Shown here piece after piece: positions 61,738 through 62,434 of a stretch of 62,434 bases of DNA. How positions within the stretch are numbered: position 1 is the stretch's first letter; each line of letters opens with the position of its first letter. The stretch is from an uncultured Microbacterium sp. GTDB lineage: Bacteria; Actinomycetota; Actinomycetes; Actinomycetales; Microbacteriaceae. Below the pieces are notes generated by a model, which did no database searches, had not been told where the DNA came from, and worked only from the letters and a program-made list of their open reading frames with translations. The position numbers and the translations under genes are program-made. The DNA is taken from the NCBI RefSeq assembly GCF_945952435.1, contig NZ_CAMFHZ010000021.1:1-62434 (forward strand), read 5' to 3'.

Positions 61738-62055
61738 TCAGTTCACTGCCGTGAAGATGTCGATGGTGCCCGACTTCAGAGCAACGATCGCGCGCTTGGT
61801 GTCCTTGCGCTTGCCGGTGCCGAAGCGGGTGCGACGAGCCTTGCCGACGCGGTTGATCGTGTTGACGCTGGCGACCTTGACGTCGAAGATCTTCTCGATG
61901 GCGAGCTTGATCTCGGTCTTCGAGGCGCGCGGGTCCACCAGGAAGGTGTACTTGCCCTCATCGATCAGGCCGTAGCTCTTCTCGGAGACGACGGGCTTCA
62001 GGATGATGTCGCGCGGGTCCTTGTTGGCAGCCGCGGCGAGGATGTTGTCGCTCAT
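61738..62055 (-). CDS. rplW: 50S ribosomal protein L23
   Basis: 105 residues. [42 protein letters not shown] and [23 protein letters not shown]. Docking site of trigger factor and SRP at the exit tunnel. Overlaps the rplD stop by 4 nt. Confidence 0.97.
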   Translation of the reverse strand: MSDNILAAAANKDPRDIILKPVVSEKSYGLIDEGKYTFLVDPRASKTEIKLAIEKIFDVKVASVNTINRVGKARRTRFGTGKRKDTKRAIVALKSGTIDIFTAVN

Positions 62056-62434
62056 GCGGAGACCTCCTCGGTCGAGCCCGACTTCAGCGCGACGAACGCG
62101 TCGAAGGCGGCCTTGGTGAAGACGATGTCGTCGGAGTTGACCACGTCGTAGGCGTTCAGCTGGTCGAAGTACAGCACGTGCACGCCGGCCAGGTTGCGGA
62201 TGCTCAGGGCGTTGGTGTCGTCGCCGCGGTCGAGGACCACGAGGACGTTCTTGCCCGGGAGAGCGTTGAGGTACGCCGCAGCCGTCTTGGTCGAGGGCTT
62301 GCCGTCGATGCCGAAGGACTCGACGACGTGCAGGCGCTCACCGCGGAAGCGGTCGCTGAGCGCGCCGGCGAGGGCGGCCGCGATCATCTTCTTGGGGGTG
62401 CGCTGCGAGTAGTCGCGCGGCTTCGGGCCGTGGA
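62052..62434 (-). CDS. rplD: 50S ribosomal protein L4 (3' part, cut by window end)
   Basis: Only the C-terminal 126 residues are present. [27 protein letters not shown] and [29 protein letters not shown] identify L4. The N-terminus and the upstream rplC and rpsJ lie beyond the edge. Confidence 0.95.
   Translation of the reverse strand, partial: HGPKPRDYSQRTPKKMIAAALAGALSDRFRGERLHVVESFGIDGKPSTKTAAAYLNALPGKNVLVVLDRGDDTNALSIRNLAGVHVLYFDQLNAYDVVNSDDIVFTKAAFDAFVALKSGSTEEVSA

Noticed and set aside
1..62434. tRNA, rRNA, insertion sequence, integrase or prophage genes
   Set aside because: None recognised by eye in either strand; a dedicated scan (tRNAscan, ISfinder) was not possible.

Overview
The window is high-GC actinobacterial DNA and most resembles a Microbacteriaceae genome, probably Microbacterium. 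This rests on gene order (rplM-rpsI-glmM beside the rpoA/rplQ-truA region), zinc-type L36, the short adenylate kinase, the CoaA type, many GTG starts and extreme G/C at third codon positions. No database search was possible, so genus is an inference. The first 49 bases are not biological: they match the Illumina Nextera P5-side adapter with an i5 index, and the AraC/LysR-like hybrid frame directly behind them looks like a chimeric contig end.

Bases 1,056-4,043 hold a housekeeping pair (coaA and a Ppx/GppA phosphatase, divergent) and an AraC-type regulator. Bases 4,200-33,500 are a large exopolysaccharide (EPS) locus. A rightward arm (4,450-12,258) encodes the initiating sugar-phosphate transferase, a WecG/TagA/CpsF transferase, three unexplained envelope proteins (anchored protein, MFS carrier, propeller protein) and a double-GT2 glycosyltransferase. 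It is followed by a secreted protein with two DUF4082-type modules and a glycosidase-like barrel. A leftward arm (32,624 down to 14,935) reads as one 12-gene operon: a secreted 1,887-residue dimethylformamidase-like/DUF4082 protein, Gfo/Idh/MocA oxidoreductase, epimerase, aminotransferase, PglD-like acyltransferase, second aminotransferase, Wzx-like flippase, two GT-B transferases, two Wzz-like proteins and a Wzy-like polymerase. Ten of its eleven junctions are overlaps or gaps of 0-24 nt. The two arms converge with a 37-bp coding overlap. A WbpD/WlbB-like acetyltransferase is divergent from the operon. Together these make a plausible Wzx/Wzy pathway for a polymer containing N-acylated amino sugars, flanked by two very unusual secreted proteins that share one repeated module.

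Bases 33,536-42,466 carry lhgO, rplM-rpsI, glmM, a DUF4012 envelope protein, UDP-glucose dehydrogenase, an endonuclease/exonuclease/phosphatase-family protein and truA. Between truA and rplQ, neighbours in many relatives, sits a 4.7-kb insert with an acyl-CoA ligase, GtrA, a GT2 and a GT-C glycosyltransferase.

From 47,180 to the end is the leftward S10-spc-alpha ribosomal supercluster, from rplD (cut by the window edge) to rplQ, including secY, adk, map, a DsbA-like protein, infA and rpmJ. Two copies of one palindromic repeat lie inside it, and no rpsN is present between rplE and rpsH. No tRNA, rRNA, CRISPR array, insertion sequence or phage gene was recognised.
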